A stretch of DNA of 64,000 nt from Sulfurovum indicum (GCF_014931715.1 NZ_CP063164.1:496001-560000); one strand, 5' to 3'; shown: positions 8,714 through 18,118, numbered from the stretch's first letter. Program-made: numbers and translations. Notes: generated by a model not told the origin, from the letters alone.

Positions 8714-9082
8714 TTAGTCTGACCACTGGTCTATTTTGACAAAGAGAGCCTCCTCCTTGACAGGCTTTCTAATAAAGTCATTTGCCCCATTGTCGAAGAC
8801 CTCTGTTTTGCGAGTATCATCTGTCGAGAGAACTATGACAGGAATATGAGCGTTAGCCATATCTGCTCTGAATATCTTTAAGAACTCTATACCGTCAACG
8901 ATAGGCATCATGATGTCCAATAGTATAATATCGATACCCTGTTCCTGTTTCATCTTGTTCAAAGCATCCGAGCCGTTTTCTGCTTCAATGATCTCAGTGA
9001 CTTTTGTATTCTTTTTAAGCAGTGTCTTTAATAACATTCTGTTGATCATATCATCATCAACAACTAATACTTTTAGTCCCAT
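8714..9082 (-). CDS. Single-domain response regulator (CheY-like receiver)
   Basis: The 122-residue protein is a lone REC domain: acidic pair VVDDD at the N-terminus, phospho-acceptor Asp56 in LLDIMMP, the switch Ser/Thr in VLST and the conserved lysine in RKPVK. There is no output domain, so it must signal by protein contact or as a phosphate shuttle. It is the last gene of a leftward cluster (PAS protein, HPt protein, hybrid kinase), five bases after the kinase gene, and is a likely terminal or intermediate receiver of that relay. Its target cannot be read from the sequence. Confidence 0.88.
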   Translation of the reverse strand: MGLKVLVVDDDMINRMLLKTLLKKNTKVTEIIEAENGSDALNKMKQEQGIDIILLDIMMPIVDGIEFLKIFRADMANAHIPVIVLSTDDTRKTEVFDNGANDFIRKPVKEEALFVKIDQWSD

Positions 9083-9087
9083 ATTTA

Positions 9088-12000
9088 TTATCCTCTATGT
9101 GATTTTATAATAGTTTCAATTTCATTTTTTTCGTTACTCTCTGTAACGATAGTTATATCTTTATTATGAGCTTTTAGATTCTCTGTAATAAGCTCTGCAT
9201 CGCTAAAGAGTATGTCGTAGTCGCCGGTTGCCAGCTTGGCCTCCAGCTCATCCATATCTTCAACAATTTCGTAATCATACCCTAAGTTTTCAATAACTTT
9301 GGTAAGAATTCTTCTTTCCAGAAGGAATTTTTTGGCAATAAGTATCTTTTTGTTTTTGTTTGAATCATTGAGTATAAGTTCATCCAGAGAAACCTCTTCT
9401 ACACTGATCGGCTCATCTTCAGTTATTATCGGAATCTCTTCAATTTCAGGTTCAGGAGTAGAGATGCTTTCATCGGCTGATCTGTCCGCTGCCTCAGTGC
9501 TGTTTTTTGCTTTGTCTGAAAGAAATTTGTTTAATACATAAAGCAGTTCAGTGGTTTCGATCGGTTTGGTGATATACTCGTCCATTCCTTCAGCAAGGAA
9601 ACGTTCTCTGTCACCTTTAAGGGCATTGGCGGTCAGGGCAACAATAGGTATGTGTGGAACTTCTTCATCTTCTTCATAGTCAAGTATCTCATGGGTTGCT
9701 TCTATACCGTCCATTACCGGCATCTGTATATCCATAAAGAGCAGGTCATAGTTGTTGTTTCTTCGTTTTTCAAATGCTTCAAGTCCATTATTTGCAATAT
9801 CAACGGTAATACCATGATCTTCAAGGACACGCTTGATCAGCTTCTGGTTAATGATGTTGTCTTCGGTCACCAGGACTTTTGCATCAAACTGTGTTGCCTG
9901 TGATTGAAGCGCTTTTTCTACCAGCTCAGGTGTGGTCGCAGCTGTTCTGGTAAGAACTGCTTTAAGCTTTGTTAATGTAACCGGTTTAAAGATAACATTA
10001 TCCTGGCTTACACCCATCTCCTCAATTTTATTTCGGCTGGTGACATTGGCAATGATGATCAGTTTCGACTTGTCGACGTTGGCTACAGCATCAATGATAT
10101 TCTGTTTTGTCTTGTCGATATCGAGCCAGAATGTTTTACAGATACCCAGATCACTCAGTTCTTTGAGTTCACCTACTGACTCAAAGTGTTTGACTTCCGG
10201 ACCGAAATATTCGAAGTAGGAGGCAAGGTAGTTGTCAAGTACGGTCGGAATATCTTCCTGATATTTACAGATGGTCATGTCCGTAAAGGCCTGATTGTAG
10301 TTGGTACCTGTTGATGAAACTTCTTCAAGCGGGATAGAGAAGTAGAATGTTGTACCGTGGTCTTTTGCACTTTCAAGCTCAAGTTTTCCACCCATCAGTT
10401 CAACAAATTGGCTTGATATGGTAAGACCCAGGCCGGTACCGCCGTACTTTCTGGTAACTGAAACATCTGCCTGGGAGAAGGCATCAAAGATACGCTCCTG
10501 CTGATCTTTGGTCATACCGATACCATTGTCCTGAATTGAAAACTTGATCCTTGGATTTGTTGTTCCCTCATCCTCTTTTACTTTTTCTATTTTAAGATTA
10601 ATCGTTCCACCGTAACTGGTGAACTTGATCGCATTGCTCAGAAGGTTAATAATGATCTCTTTGATCTTGGTTGGGTCCCCTTTTAGTTTGGGGCTGATAG
10701 TAGGATCCATATAGAAATTGAGATCAATATTCTTTTCTGCAGCACCTACTGCATAGGTCTCAACGGCACTTTCAAACTCTTCAGCAGCGTCAAATACAAT
10801 GTTCTCTATTTCGATTTTGTTGCTTTCGATCTTGGAGAGGTCCAGAATATTGTTGATAATACTCAGCAGGTTTTCGGAACTTTTATCAATAATATTAAGG
10901 AATTCTCTCTGTTCCGCATCCAGGTCTGTACTTCGAAGGATTTCAGTAAATCCGACGATACCGTTAAGTGGAGTACGGATCTCATGGGACATGTTTGCAA
11001 GGAAAAGAGATTTGGCTTCATTCGCCTGAAGTGCAATCTGTTTGTCCTCCTTAGCTGTCTCCACCAGTGTTTCAAGGAACTTGTAGGCCTCTTTTGTCCC
11101 TTCATGGGTATCGAGTTCGATATTTTCAATATGCGCAGTATCTGCGGAGAGGTACTGGTCACTCTCTTTCATGTCCGCAACAGCTTTATTCAGTACATCT
11201 TCAAGTTCCTGAATGTTTCTTGTGATGTCGCGTGCTGTAGAGTATCCGAGATAAGCAAGGATTAAACTCAGAAGAAGGATCGCTGAGGCAATTGCAAGCA
11301 GGGAAAGCTGTTTCTGGAGGTACGTGTCAGCTTTATGCCATAGCGCATTTGAGACAATGAGCTCTGCTTTGCTGAAAAGAGATATTTTTTGTGTCTGGAG
11401 TGCAAACCAGTCAATAGCTTCTTCTGCATAGTCACCGTTGTCAACGTCTGTTTGGATCGCAGAAGAAGTTTCTGCCAGCTCTTGAAGAAGTTCTCTGGAT
11501 TTTTTGTTGTTTAGTACTTTTTCCAGTTCGGCGCGCAGTTGAGGATTTGTTACCTGCTTAATATCAAAGATGTTCGCCTTGGTTTTGAACTCATCCCAAA
11601 GTGCGATCTCATCAAATGCCATAGAGGCTTTTTTTGTCATATAGTAGGAAACAAAGCCTCTTTCAAGACCGGCATTCTCTTTGACAGTATAGAGCTGTGA
11701 GAGTGTTGAGACAAGAGAGGCAATCTCTGTGTCGAGTGCAAAATTGTTGAGCTGAAGGAGGTTTTGCATGATAGGTGTTGAGAGGGTTTTTGTATAGCCG
11801 TCAAAGAAAACCTTTTTAAAGTCGCTGTTTGGAGTATCGGCGATTTTTCTAATTTTGGAAAGCTTGCTGATATTATTTAACAGAAGTTGGTACTGTTGTT
11901 TGTTCAGATCGGTATTTTCCCCAAGCAGGTTGGGTAAAAAAGGAATAAGATTGCCTTTATCTGTTACGATCTTTGCACGCAGCTGTCTCATTGCATTGTC

Positions 12001-12255
12001 AGTAGATATACGCTGTTTTTCAACAAGGTCCTTGTATGTTATGCGGTCGCTGCCCATATATAGTGCAGTCAGTCCACGCTCTTTCCCTACCTCTGCAAGT
12101 GACTTGCTCAAATAGGCATTGTTGCTCAGTGCTGTCTTAAGCGCCTGGGCTTTCTCATAATTTATATATGAAGTTACGAAGAAGTAACTTGCCAGCAAGA
12201 GAAGAAGCAGAATTGGTACAAGTGCAATCAGTTTCAGTCTGTTACGTATGGTCAT
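9088..12255 (-). CDS. Hybrid sensor histidine kinase with NIT-type sensor domain
   Basis: This 1055-residue membrane kinase has a first membrane segment at about 10-28 and a periplasmic helical domain of the nitrate/nitrite-sensing (NIT) type (LAEVGKERGLTALYMGS). A second membrane segment lies at about 318-338. HisKA follows with phospho-accepting His424 in MSHEIRTPLNG, then HATPase_c (N-box LLSNAIKFT, DNGIGM, GGTGLGL) and a degenerate receiver-like region at about 650-765. A canonical receiver has Asp842 (FMDIQMPVMDG). An acidic linker and a partial receiver-like tail (about 980-1055) lack an obvious acceptor. The actual ligand is unknown; NIT domains are not proof of nitrate sensing. The His-to-Asp pathway probably continues through the adjacent HPt protein. 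Confidence 0.88.
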   Translation of the reverse strand: MTIRNRLKLIALVPILLLLLLASYFFVTSYINYEKAQALKTALSNNAYLSKSLAEVGKERGLTALYMGSDRITYKDLVEKQRISTDNAMRQLRAKIVTDKGNLIPFLPNLLGENTDLNKQQYQLLLNNISKLSKIRKIADTPNSDFKKVFFDGYTKTLSTPIMQNLLQLNNFALDTEIASLVSTLSQLYTVKENAGLERGFVSYYMTKKASMAFDEIALWDEFKTKANIFDIKQVTNPQLRAELEKVLNNKKSRELLQELAETSSAIQTDVDNGDYAEEAIDWFALQTQKISLFSKAELIVSNALWHKADTYLQKQLSLLAIASAILLLSLILAYLGYSTARDITRNIQELEDVLNKAVADMKESDQYLSADTAHIENIELDTHEGTKEAYKFLETLVETAKEDKQIALQANEAKSLFLANMSHEIRTPLNGIVGFTEILRSTDLDAEQREFLNIIDKSSENLLSIINNILDLSKIESNKIEIENIVFDAAEEFESAVETYAVGAAEKNIDLNFYMDPTISPKLKGDPTKIKEIIINLLSNAIKFTSYGGTINLKIEKVKEDEGTTNPRIKFSIQDNGIGMTKDQQERIFDAFSQADVSVTRKYGGTGLGLTISSQFVELMGGKLELESAKDHGTTFYFSIPLEEVSSTGTNYNQAFTDMTICKYQEDIPTVLDNYLASYFEYFGPEVKHFESVGELKELSDLGICKTFWLDIDKTKQNIIDAVANVDKSKLIIIANVTSRNKIEEMGVSQDNVIFKPVTLTKLKAVLTRTAATTPELVEKALQSQATQFDAKVLVTEDNIINQKLIKRVLEDHGITVDIANNGLEAFEKRRNNNYDLLFMDIQMPVMDGIEATHEILDYEEDEEVPHIPIVALTANALKGDRERFLAEGMDEYITKPIETTELLYVLNKFLSDKAKNSTEAADRSADESISTPEPEIEEIPIITEDEPISVEEVSLDELILNDSNKNKKILIAKKFLLERRILTKVIENLGYDYEIVEDMDELEAKLATGDYDILFSDAELITENLKAHNKDITIVTESNEKNEIETIIKSHRG

Positions 12256-12269
12256 TGTCTATTTCCTTT

Positions 12270-13625
12270 TTATTTGTTTGAGATAATTTTGATCTGGTTT
12301 TCCAAAGAGAGAAAATGTGCCCAGTAGTTTTTAATTAACTCCGGAACTCTTTCGATGTCCTCATTGAATTGGATCTCATAGAGTGTTTCCGAAAGCGGAT
12401 TGATGCGAAGGTTGCTGGAGGTTCCTTTAAGCAAGTGTCCGATCTTCTGAATTGTTTCCAAGTCCCCTTTTTCATAGGCTGCAAGCATTTTTTTTGTCTC
12501 TTCACGTGCCTGTACAATGAAATCGTTTACGAATTCTTCAATTAATTCAACAGGAAGACTCAGGTCTTTTGCTGCTTCTTCCAGCTGGAAGTCAAAGTAG
12601 ATAGGCTTGACATCACTAAGGTCAATAGGTTCTCTTTCCCCCTCTGCTGCCCGTTCTTCTGTATCGTCTGAAGAAGCTTTTTCTTCTTTGAAATGGGAAG
12701 TGGTCAACCTCCCCAAGGTTGCAAAGAAGGATTCGATTTTAGTGTTCACCTCCGTGAGTGATGCCTGTTTGATCTGCTCAATGATATCACCCACAAACGG
12801 TAGATGAAGGACATTTGAGAGATGCGAAAGTGTATTGAGCGCCTCCTCTTTCTCCTTTTCATTCTGGCTTTGAAGTGCTTTTTCCAGGGTTAGAGCAGTA
12901 TCGATGTACTCATTGAGAAAGAGGTTGTAGTCATCCGGTGAGATACCGATCTTCTCGCTAATACGTTCGATATCAATATAGATAGGCGCATTCTGGTCTG
13001 CAGGTATTTCCGCTGCGGTATTCTCTTTTTCAGTCGACTCTTCGACTGTACTGTCTATTTGTGCTATAGCATTCTCGGCATCTGAAGGAAGGAGAAGTTC
13101 GAAGAGTTCATTTTCCTCTTTTTCTTCTGTGAACACTTCAGCTTCCGGCTTTTCTTCTTCTGGTTCTTCTTTGAGTTCAAAAAGTGTTGTGTCATCAAGG
13201 GAGAAGGTCTCTTCTTCTGTTGATATATCAGCCTCTTCTTTCTCTGTTCCCTCCTTTGTGACCTCAAGCAGAGTTGTGTCATCAAAAGATATCTCTTCTT
13301 CTTTCTCTTCTTTGACCGGCGATTCATCCGGCACAGCAAAGTTTGAGAAAGTGTCATTGTTCGTAGATATTTTCTGTTCTCTACCTGCTTTGAGATAGAC
13401 CAGCTTTATATCTCCGAGTATACTGGCAAGCGGAGAGATTTTAGCTGTAAAGCTCTTCTTGTCTCCATCGACTGTGATACTTACTTCGTTTTCCTCTGTG
13501 TCGAATATGACTTCCCCAAGAGCTACTTTTTTGTAGAATTCATCAGCACTCTCTATCTTGATTTGAGATAGAAGCTGAGGATCGATCGCGAGGATCTGAT
13601 TGGCCTGGTTTATAATGTAGTACAT
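12270..13625 (-). CDS. HPt-domain phosphotransfer protein
   Basis: The 451-residue protein ends in a histidine phosphotransfer domain: four-helix pattern with His397 in IGHLLKGTSSNLRI, the classic H-x-L-K-G-s-s motif. A second, divergent HPt-like bundle sits at about residues 215-300 (ALNTLSHLSNVLHL), with a histidine but without the K-G motif. The N-terminal 90 residues are a small globular domain not recognised, joined by a strongly acidic glutamate-rich linker (about 100-200). It lies between the PAS gene and the hybrid kinase, 14 bases before the latter, and should pass phosphate from the kinase receiver to the single-domain regulator. That direction is inferred. Confidence 0.8.
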   Translation of the reverse strand: MYYIINQANQILAIDPQLLSQIKIESADEFYKKVALGEVIFDTEENEVSITVDGDKKSFTAKISPLASILGDIKLVYLKAGREQKISTNNDTFSNFAVPDESPVKEEKEEEISFDDTTLLEVTKEGTEKEEADISTEEETFSLDDTTLFELKEEPEEEKPEAEVFTEEKEENELFELLLPSDAENAIAQIDSTVEESTEKENTAAEIPADQNAPIYIDIERISEKIGISPDDYNLFLNEYIDTALTLEKALQSQNEKEKEEALNTLSHLSNVLHLPFVGDIIEQIKQASLTEVNTKIESFFATLGRLTTSHFKEEKASSDDTEERAAEGEREPIDLSDVKPIYFDFQLEEAAKDLSLPVELIEEFVNDFIVQAREETKKMLAAYEKGDLETIQKIGHLLKGTSSNLRINPLSETLYEIQFNEDIERVPELIKNYWAHFLSLENQIKIISNK

Positions 13626-13643
13626 GTTCTAAGTAACTCCTTT

Positions 13644-14060
13644 TTACTGGTTTTCTTGTTCAAGCATCTCTCTGTAAAGGGGAGTGCACTCACGGATCTC
13701 ATTTTCAGAGGCGGGTCTTCTGGCAGCCGTATAGCCTGTGACCTCTCCGGCATTGTTAAAGATCGGGCTGATATGGGAAAAAACCCAGTAGTACTTACCG
13801 TCTTTACGAAGGTTTTTTACAACTCCGGTCCACTCTTTTCCTGCCTGGATCGTGTCCCACAGCTCTTTGAAGGCTGCTTTTGGCATATCCGGATGTCGTA
13901 CAATATTATGGTTTTTCCCTGTAAGTTCAGACTTTGTATAGCCTGCTATTTCGCAGAATTTTCTGTTGGCATAAGTAATAATACCTTTCAGATCGGTTGA
14001 GCTGACGATCAAACCTTCCGAGAACTTAAACTCTTCATCTAAAGGATCAGGTCTTTTCAT
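13644..14060 (-). CDS. PAS-domain signalling protein, Aer/CetB type
   Basis: The 138-residue protein is a single PAS domain of the Aer class, with ITYANRKFCEIAGYTKSELTG, HNIVRHPDMP and the GKYYWVFSHISPI strand. In Aer and Campylobacter CetB this fold binds FAD and reports cellular redox or energy state. There is no transmitter domain, so it must act through a partner, plausibly the phosphorelay proteins encoded directly downstream (19-base gap). First gene of the cluster; a 126-bp gap separates it from the end of uvrC. FAD binding is inferred from family resemblance. Confidence 0.82.
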   Translation of the reverse strand: MKRPDPLDEEFKFSEGLIVSSTDLKGIITYANRKFCEIAGYTKSELTGKNHNIVRHPDMPKAAFKELWDTIQAGKEWTGVVKNLRKDGKYYWVFSHISPIFNNAGEVTGYTAARRPASENEIRECTPLYREMLEQENQ

Positions 14061-14186
14061 GGTCTTCCTCCCTTTTAAGAATCTCCGGTACCCTCTATCC
14101 GGAAATTATTTATATAAACTTTATAATAAGTTAACTAAAAAGAGAATGAATTGGGAGGGATATGCAGCAAAAATGAGAGGAATGTA

Positions 14187-15980
14187 TCAACCTTGATTAT
14201 GATTTTCCATAATATTTGCAATTTTTTTATTTGTCACTTTAGCTATTTCATCAAAAGAAGCGGCATATATGGCTTCAAATGTACCAAAATAGTTCAAGAG
14301 TTTCTGTACAGTAGCTTTACCGATCCCTTTTTGATCAAGCAGAGAGATTTGAGTATCTTCTTTTCGCTTGCGTTGTTGATGATAGGTGACAGCATACCGG
14401 TGCGCTTCATCTCTTTGCCGCTGTATCCAGTGCAGTCTGGTATCGTTTGGTTTTAGCTCTATAAGACCATGACTGGTGTAAAGAAGGTCTTTTGCAGCAC
14501 CTTTCGCACGATGTGCTTTTGCATCGAGTTTTTCTTTTGCGATTGCGATGACATCCAGGTTGACCTGTGCTTCATCAAGCAGTTTGTTGGCAAGGTTCAA
14601 ATTCGCCTTTCCTCCATCCAGGATCCAGAGGTCCGGAGGCGGGTTTTGTGAAAAGTCAGCGATACGCCGGCTGAGCATCTCCCGCATCTGTCCTGTCTCA
14701 TCATGTGCATGAAGCATGTAGCGTCTGTAGCTGTGTTTATCCCATTTACCTTCATCCCAGACGACCATGCCTCCTACAGTAGCAGCGCCCATCATGTGTG
14801 AATTGTCAAATGTTTCTATACGGTATGGGATACTTCCCAGGTCCAGCAGATCAGCAATTTTCTGTTCTATGAGTGAAACAGGCTTATGGCTGCGAAGAAG
14901 CTCTTGACAGTTTTGCAGTGCAAGTGATGTCAGTTTGGCTTTTGTACCGCGTTTGGGATGGATGATTTTTACCGTTTTTTCAAAACGGCTGGAGAGTGTC
15001 TGTGCGACTTGTTTGGCATCTTCAAAAGGGTGGGCTATGAGGATCTCTTTAGAGATTTGCGGTGTATCGATGGTATAGAATTCCAACAGAGCCTGTTTAT
15101 ATGCTTCATTTTCATCAAAAATATGTGTCTGCCTGAAGTAGCTGTGTGAAGAAGAGATGATTTTCCCGTTACGCATAAAGAGCTTGATGATGACACCTCG
15201 TTCATCTCCATTCAGAATGGCAAAGATATCGACATCGATACTGTTAGCGATATCTATTGTGGAAGAGATGCTCAATGCTTTGATCGCTTCAATATTGTCA
15301 CGCATGGCAGCTGCTTCTTCGAAACGTTCCTGTATGGCAAGTTGTTCCATACGTTTCTGCAGTTTTTCTGTAAGTGGTTTACGCTTAACCAGAGCCTCTT
15401 TGGCTTCATAAACAATCTTCCCGTAAGCTTCCGGTGTTACCTTCGACTCACAGGGAGCCAGACATTTGTTTATCTGATAGAAAAGGCAGGCTTTCCCCTC
15501 ACGAAGACACGATTTTTTCTGTACCAGAGGGTAGACTTCATAAAGAGCGTCCAGTAGTGCCCGACCTCCGGCAGGGAACGGACCGTAATAGGTGATCTGC
15601 CTGCCGCTGACTACTTTCCGTGTGATCTCAAAACGAGGATAAGGGACCGATTCATCAATATAGATATAGGGGTAGGTTTTGTCATCGCGAAGTAGAATAT
15701 TGTATTTTGGTTTGAGTTGTTTAATGAGCGAGTTCTCTAAAATAAGGGCATCTTCTTCATTCTCTACTATAATATAGTCAAGATGATCTGCTTCGGAAAG
15801 CATTTTTAGAATACGTGAACTTTGTGCCGGATTTGGATGAAGCGAGGGCGTAAAACGCCAATAGTTTTTGACACGCTTCTTCAGGTTTTTTGCTTTTCCT
15901 ACATAGAGTAGTTTTCTCTTTTTGTCAAAGTACTGATAGACTCCTGGAGTATCAGGAAGATTCTGGATTACTGATTGCAT
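14187..15980 (-). CDS. uvrC: UvrABC nuclease subunit C
   Basis: The 597-residue protein shows the UvrC order: GIY-YIG nuclease (TPGVYQYFDKKRKLLYVGKA) at the N-terminus, a cysteine-containing central part, the UVR motif that binds UvrB (IQERFEEAAAMRDNIEAI), an RNase H-like endonuclease domain (ETFDNSHMMG, WILDGGKANL), and a C-terminal helix-hairpin-helix (GIGKATVQKLLNYFG). It makes the dual incisions of nucleotide excision repair. The start codon overlaps the end of the DUF721 gene by 13 bp, so the two are coupled. Length is normal. Confidence 0.96.
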   Translation of the reverse strand: MQSVIQNLPDTPGVYQYFDKKRKLLYVGKAKNLKKRVKNYWRFTPSLHPNPAQSSRILKMLSEADHLDYIIVENEEDALILENSLIKQLKPKYNILLRDDKTYPYIYIDESVPYPRFEITRKVVSGRQITYYGPFPAGGRALLDALYEVYPLVQKKSCLREGKACLFYQINKCLAPCESKVTPEAYGKIVYEAKEALVKRKPLTEKLQKRMEQLAIQERFEEAAAMRDNIEAIKALSISSTIDIANSIDVDIFAILNGDERGVIIKLFMRNGKIISSSHSYFRQTHIFDENEAYKQALLEFYTIDTPQISKEILIAHPFEDAKQVAQTLSSRFEKTVKIIHPKRGTKAKLTSLALQNCQELLRSHKPVSLIEQKIADLLDLGSIPYRIETFDNSHMMGAATVGGMVVWDEGKWDKHSYRRYMLHAHDETGQMREMLSRRIADFSQNPPPDLWILDGGKANLNLANKLLDEAQVNLDVIAIAKEKLDAKAHRAKGAAKDLLYTSHGLIELKPNDTRLHWIQRQRDEAHRYAVTYHQQRKRKEDTQISLLDQKGIGKATVQKLLNYFGTFEAIYAASFDEIAKVTNKKIANIMENHNQG

Positions 15981-16414
15981 TTGATTGTCGTTTTGATCTT
16001 TTCAAATTGTGCTTTGATATCGGGATCTTTACTCTCTATGGTGAAATCACTGCTTGCAAGTTCACTATAGTAGGGAACACTCTTTTCCGCAGTACCTTCC
16101 TGAATGATGGAACGGTATTTGCTATGGAAGACCACTACCTTTTTTGCCTGTAACATTGTACAGTCAGTGTCCAGGGATGCAAGCTGTGTTAATACGCTTT
16201 TTAATAAATCTCTATTATAATTGAGTTCCATTTTAAAACCGGGATGCGTGACCGCAACAAAAAGGGTTTCGTTTTTGATGTAGACAAATGCGATCGCTTT
16301 TTTCCATTTGCTGCCAAGAAGTGAGATATATTTTTGGTAGCATGCCTGTTGTTTTAAATATTTGAATTGAGGCTGGTTGGTAAGATGAGACAAGATCATA
16401 GACACATTTTTCAT
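15968..16414 (-). CDS. DUF721 (DciA-like) protein
   Basis: The 148-residue protein has the DUF721 pattern of an N-terminal helix, WKKAIAFVYIKNETLFVAVTHP beta strands, and the ELNYNRDLLKSVL helix. The DciA branch of the family loads the replicative helicase; others are uncharacterised. An upstream in-frame extension to 16465 exists, but ATG 16414 is preferred. TATAAT ends only 8 bases before it (complement of 16423-16428), so the mRNA would be leaderless or nearly so. The gene is coupled to uvrC by a 13-bp overlap. Its first 30 bases overlap the opposite-strand lipoprotein gene. The final part after about residue 105 is lineage-specific. Confidence 0.65.
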   Translation of the reverse strand: MKNVSMILSHLTNQPQFKYLKQQACYQKYISLLGSKWKKAIAFVYIKNETLFVAVTHPGFKMELNYNRDLLKSVLTQLASLDTDCTMLQAKKVVVFHSKYRSIIQEGTAEKSVPYYSELASSDFTIESKDPDIKAQFEKIKTTIKCNQ

Positions 16415-16531
16415 AGGGTAATTATAGCATCTCTTTGCTGTATCGTATTTGCAGGATGCGGCCATAAGACAGATCCGGTCTATGTTCCTGATTCAGATAT
16501 TCCGAATCAGAAATTAAAAATTAAAAACTAA
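16385..16531 (+). CDS. Small LptM-like lipoprotein
   Basis: This 48-residue ORF starts MRQDHRHIFHR, continues with a hydrophobic VIIASLCCIVFAGC signal with lipobox FAG-Cys25, and then CGHKTDPVYVPDSD. The CG-K-P-Y pattern just after the lipidated cysteine is that of the tiny LptM/YifL lipoproteins, which associate with the LptD-LptE LPS translocon. It is too short for many gene finders. The first 30 bases overlap the start of the DUF721 gene on the other strand. It lies 80 bases before nadB. Family assignment is by motif only; no ribosome-binding site is strong. Confidence 0.6.
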   Translation: MRQDHRHIFHRVIIASLCCIVFAGCGHKTDPVYVPDSDIPNQKLKIKN

Positions 16532-16572
16532 AATGAAAAATGTTTGGTTTTGAGTAGTAATGTATATCAATT

Positions 16573-16593
16573 GCTCATTGCTCATTGCTCATT
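16573..16593. repeat. Three-copy heptanucleotide repeat (GCTCATT)
   Basis: Three perfect copies of GCTCATT sit just upstream of the nadB ribosome-binding site. It is a second 7-bp periodic repeat in this window, unlike CTTAACT in sequence. A looser ATTAAAA heptamer series is also seen at 16512-16535. Confidence 0.8.
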
Positions 16594-16611
16594 TTAAAAA
16601 AAGGAACTTTT

Positions 16612-18060
16612 TTGAGTAAGTATGATGTACTGATCATAGGGGCCGGGATTGCAGGGCTGTATGCTGCAATGAAACTGCCTGCAAGCAAAAAAGTATTGGT
16701 AGTATGTAAAGATATTCCATGGGAGTGTAATACTTTTTATGCCCAGGGGGGGATGGCAACGGCGTTAAATGAAGCGGATGTTCCGGTACACATTGAAGAT
16801 ACTATGGCAGCCGGTGCCTACCATAACGATCGTGAGGCTGTTGAAATACTCTCCACTACTTCTTTGAAAACTACTGCAGAGATGATCAAAGCAGGGATGG
16901 AATTCGATAAAGATGGTGAGGGCAATATTCTCTATACAAAAGAGGCAGCACATTCAGTAGAGCGTATTGTTCATGCAGGAGGAGATGCAACAGGACGCTA
17001 TATGCACTATTTTGCAATGGTACAGAACAAGCACCAGCTGCAGCGTAATACTTTGGTCTACGACCTTTTGATCCGCAATGGCCGTTGTTATGGTGTTAAG
17101 GCAACAGTCAATTATGAACCGACCACTATCTATGCGGATGATGTCATCATTGCGTCAGGAGGTATAGGCTCACTGTATGCCTACAATACAAATTCCAGGA
17201 CTGTATCTGCTGATATTCACGGGATCTGCGTAGAAAAAGGTATTGAGCTTGCTGATATGGAGTTTATGCAGTTCCACCCGACAGTCTTTGTTGATACTCC
17301 TTATGCAAGAAAGTTGCTTTTGACAGAAGCACTGCGCGGTGAGGGTGCACATGTGGTGGGAGAGAAGGGAAACCGTTTCCTTTTTGAGTATGATGAACGC
17401 GGAGAGCTTGCAAGTCGTGACATTGTGGCACGGGGTATCTTTGACTATAAACGTAGAACCGGTGAGAATGTCTATCTTGACTTCTCGATGTTTGAAGAGA
17501 AGTGGTTTCATGAACGTTTCCCGAATATCACGCATACATTTGAGGCGATAGGCTATCACTTCCCACAGGACCGTATTTCGGTCTCTCCGGCATTTCACTA
17601 TGCCAATGGGGGGATTAAATGTGATACCAACGGATGCATTCCAGGTATGGAAGGGCTCTATGTGATCGGAGAGGCAGCACGTACCGGAGTACATGGTGCC
17701 AACAGGCTTGCGTCGAACTCACTGCTTGAAGGAGTGGTCTTTGCACAGCGTGCAGTGGAACACCTTCTGGGGAAAGGACATCAGGCAGTGCAGACACCTA
17801 CTTTTGAGAAGGATTATGGTAATATTCTGCACAAAGAAAACGATAAGACCTATAAACAGAAACTACGTCAGGTGATGTGGGAGGATATAGGGATTATCAG
17901 GAGCACCAAAGGCCTGCATGAGGCAAAGAACCTGATCTATGATATGAAAAATCAGGAGATCGGACGACTGCTTCAGTTGCGTCTTAATACTGCTTCAGCT
18001 ATTGTTGAGGCAGCATTGGCACGTACAGAGTCTTTGGGCTCACACTACATAGAAAACTAA
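16612..18060 (+). CDS. nadB: L-aspartate oxidase
   Basis: The 482-residue flavoprotein has the N-terminal FAD-binding GAGIAGLYAA fold, the AQGGMATAL and MEFMQFHPT segments, and the substrate-site HxxxE/R elements of the NadB/SdhA family (LLTEALRGEGAHVV). The C-terminal SNSLLEGVVFAQRA region is also typical. It oxidises L-aspartate to iminoaspartate, the first step of NAD synthesis, in the cytoplasm. The TTG at 16612 is chosen because AAGGAA precedes it by a proper distance. The in-frame TTG at 16585 falls in the heptamer repeat and has no such site. nadA is not adjacent. Confidence 0.93.
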   Translation: MSKYDVLIIGAGIAGLYAAMKLPASKKVLVVCKDIPWECNTFYAQGGMATALNEADVPVHIEDTMAAGAYHNDREAVEILSTTSLKTTAEMIKAGMEFDKDGEGNILYTKEAAHSVERIVHAGGDATGRYMHYFAMVQNKHQLQRNTLVYDLLIRNGRCYGVKATVNYEPTTIYADDVIIASGGIGSLYAYNTNSRTVSADIHGICVEKGIELADMEFMQFHPTVFVDTPYARKLLLTEALRGEGAHVVGEKGNRFLFEYDERGELASRDIVARGIFDYKRRTGENVYLDFSMFEEKWFHERFPNITHTFEAIGYHFPQDRISVSPAFHYANGGIKCDTNGCIPGMEGLYVIGEAARTGVHGANRLASNSLLEGVVFAQRAVEHLLGKGHQAVQTPTFEKDYGNILHKENDKTYKQKLRQVMWEDIGIIRSTKGLHEAKNLIYDMKNQEIGRLLQLRLNTASAIVEAALARTESLGSHYIEN

Positions 18061-18084
18061 GGTAAGGAAAGAAGGGCTTCACTT

Positions 18085-18118
18085 CTCTCTTGCACGCTGC
18101 TGGTTTGTAGCTGGAGAG
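18085..18118 (+). promoter_or_regulatory. Structured leader before nhaD
   Basis: CTCTC (18085-18089) pairs with GAGAG (18114-18118), enclosing GCTGC-TGGTTT-GTAGC. A second stem, TTTAC with GTAAA, lies around TTTCCGGAAC just downstream. It fills the 101-bp nadB-nhaD gap. It may be a leader element or a nadB terminator without a U-tract; no known riboswitch class was matched. Confidence 0.35.

Noticed and set aside
9088-12255. Nitrate sensor because of the NIT-like domain
   Set aside because: NIT-type helical domains are used for various ligands, and no nitrate genes are in the window; only the domain resemblance is reported.
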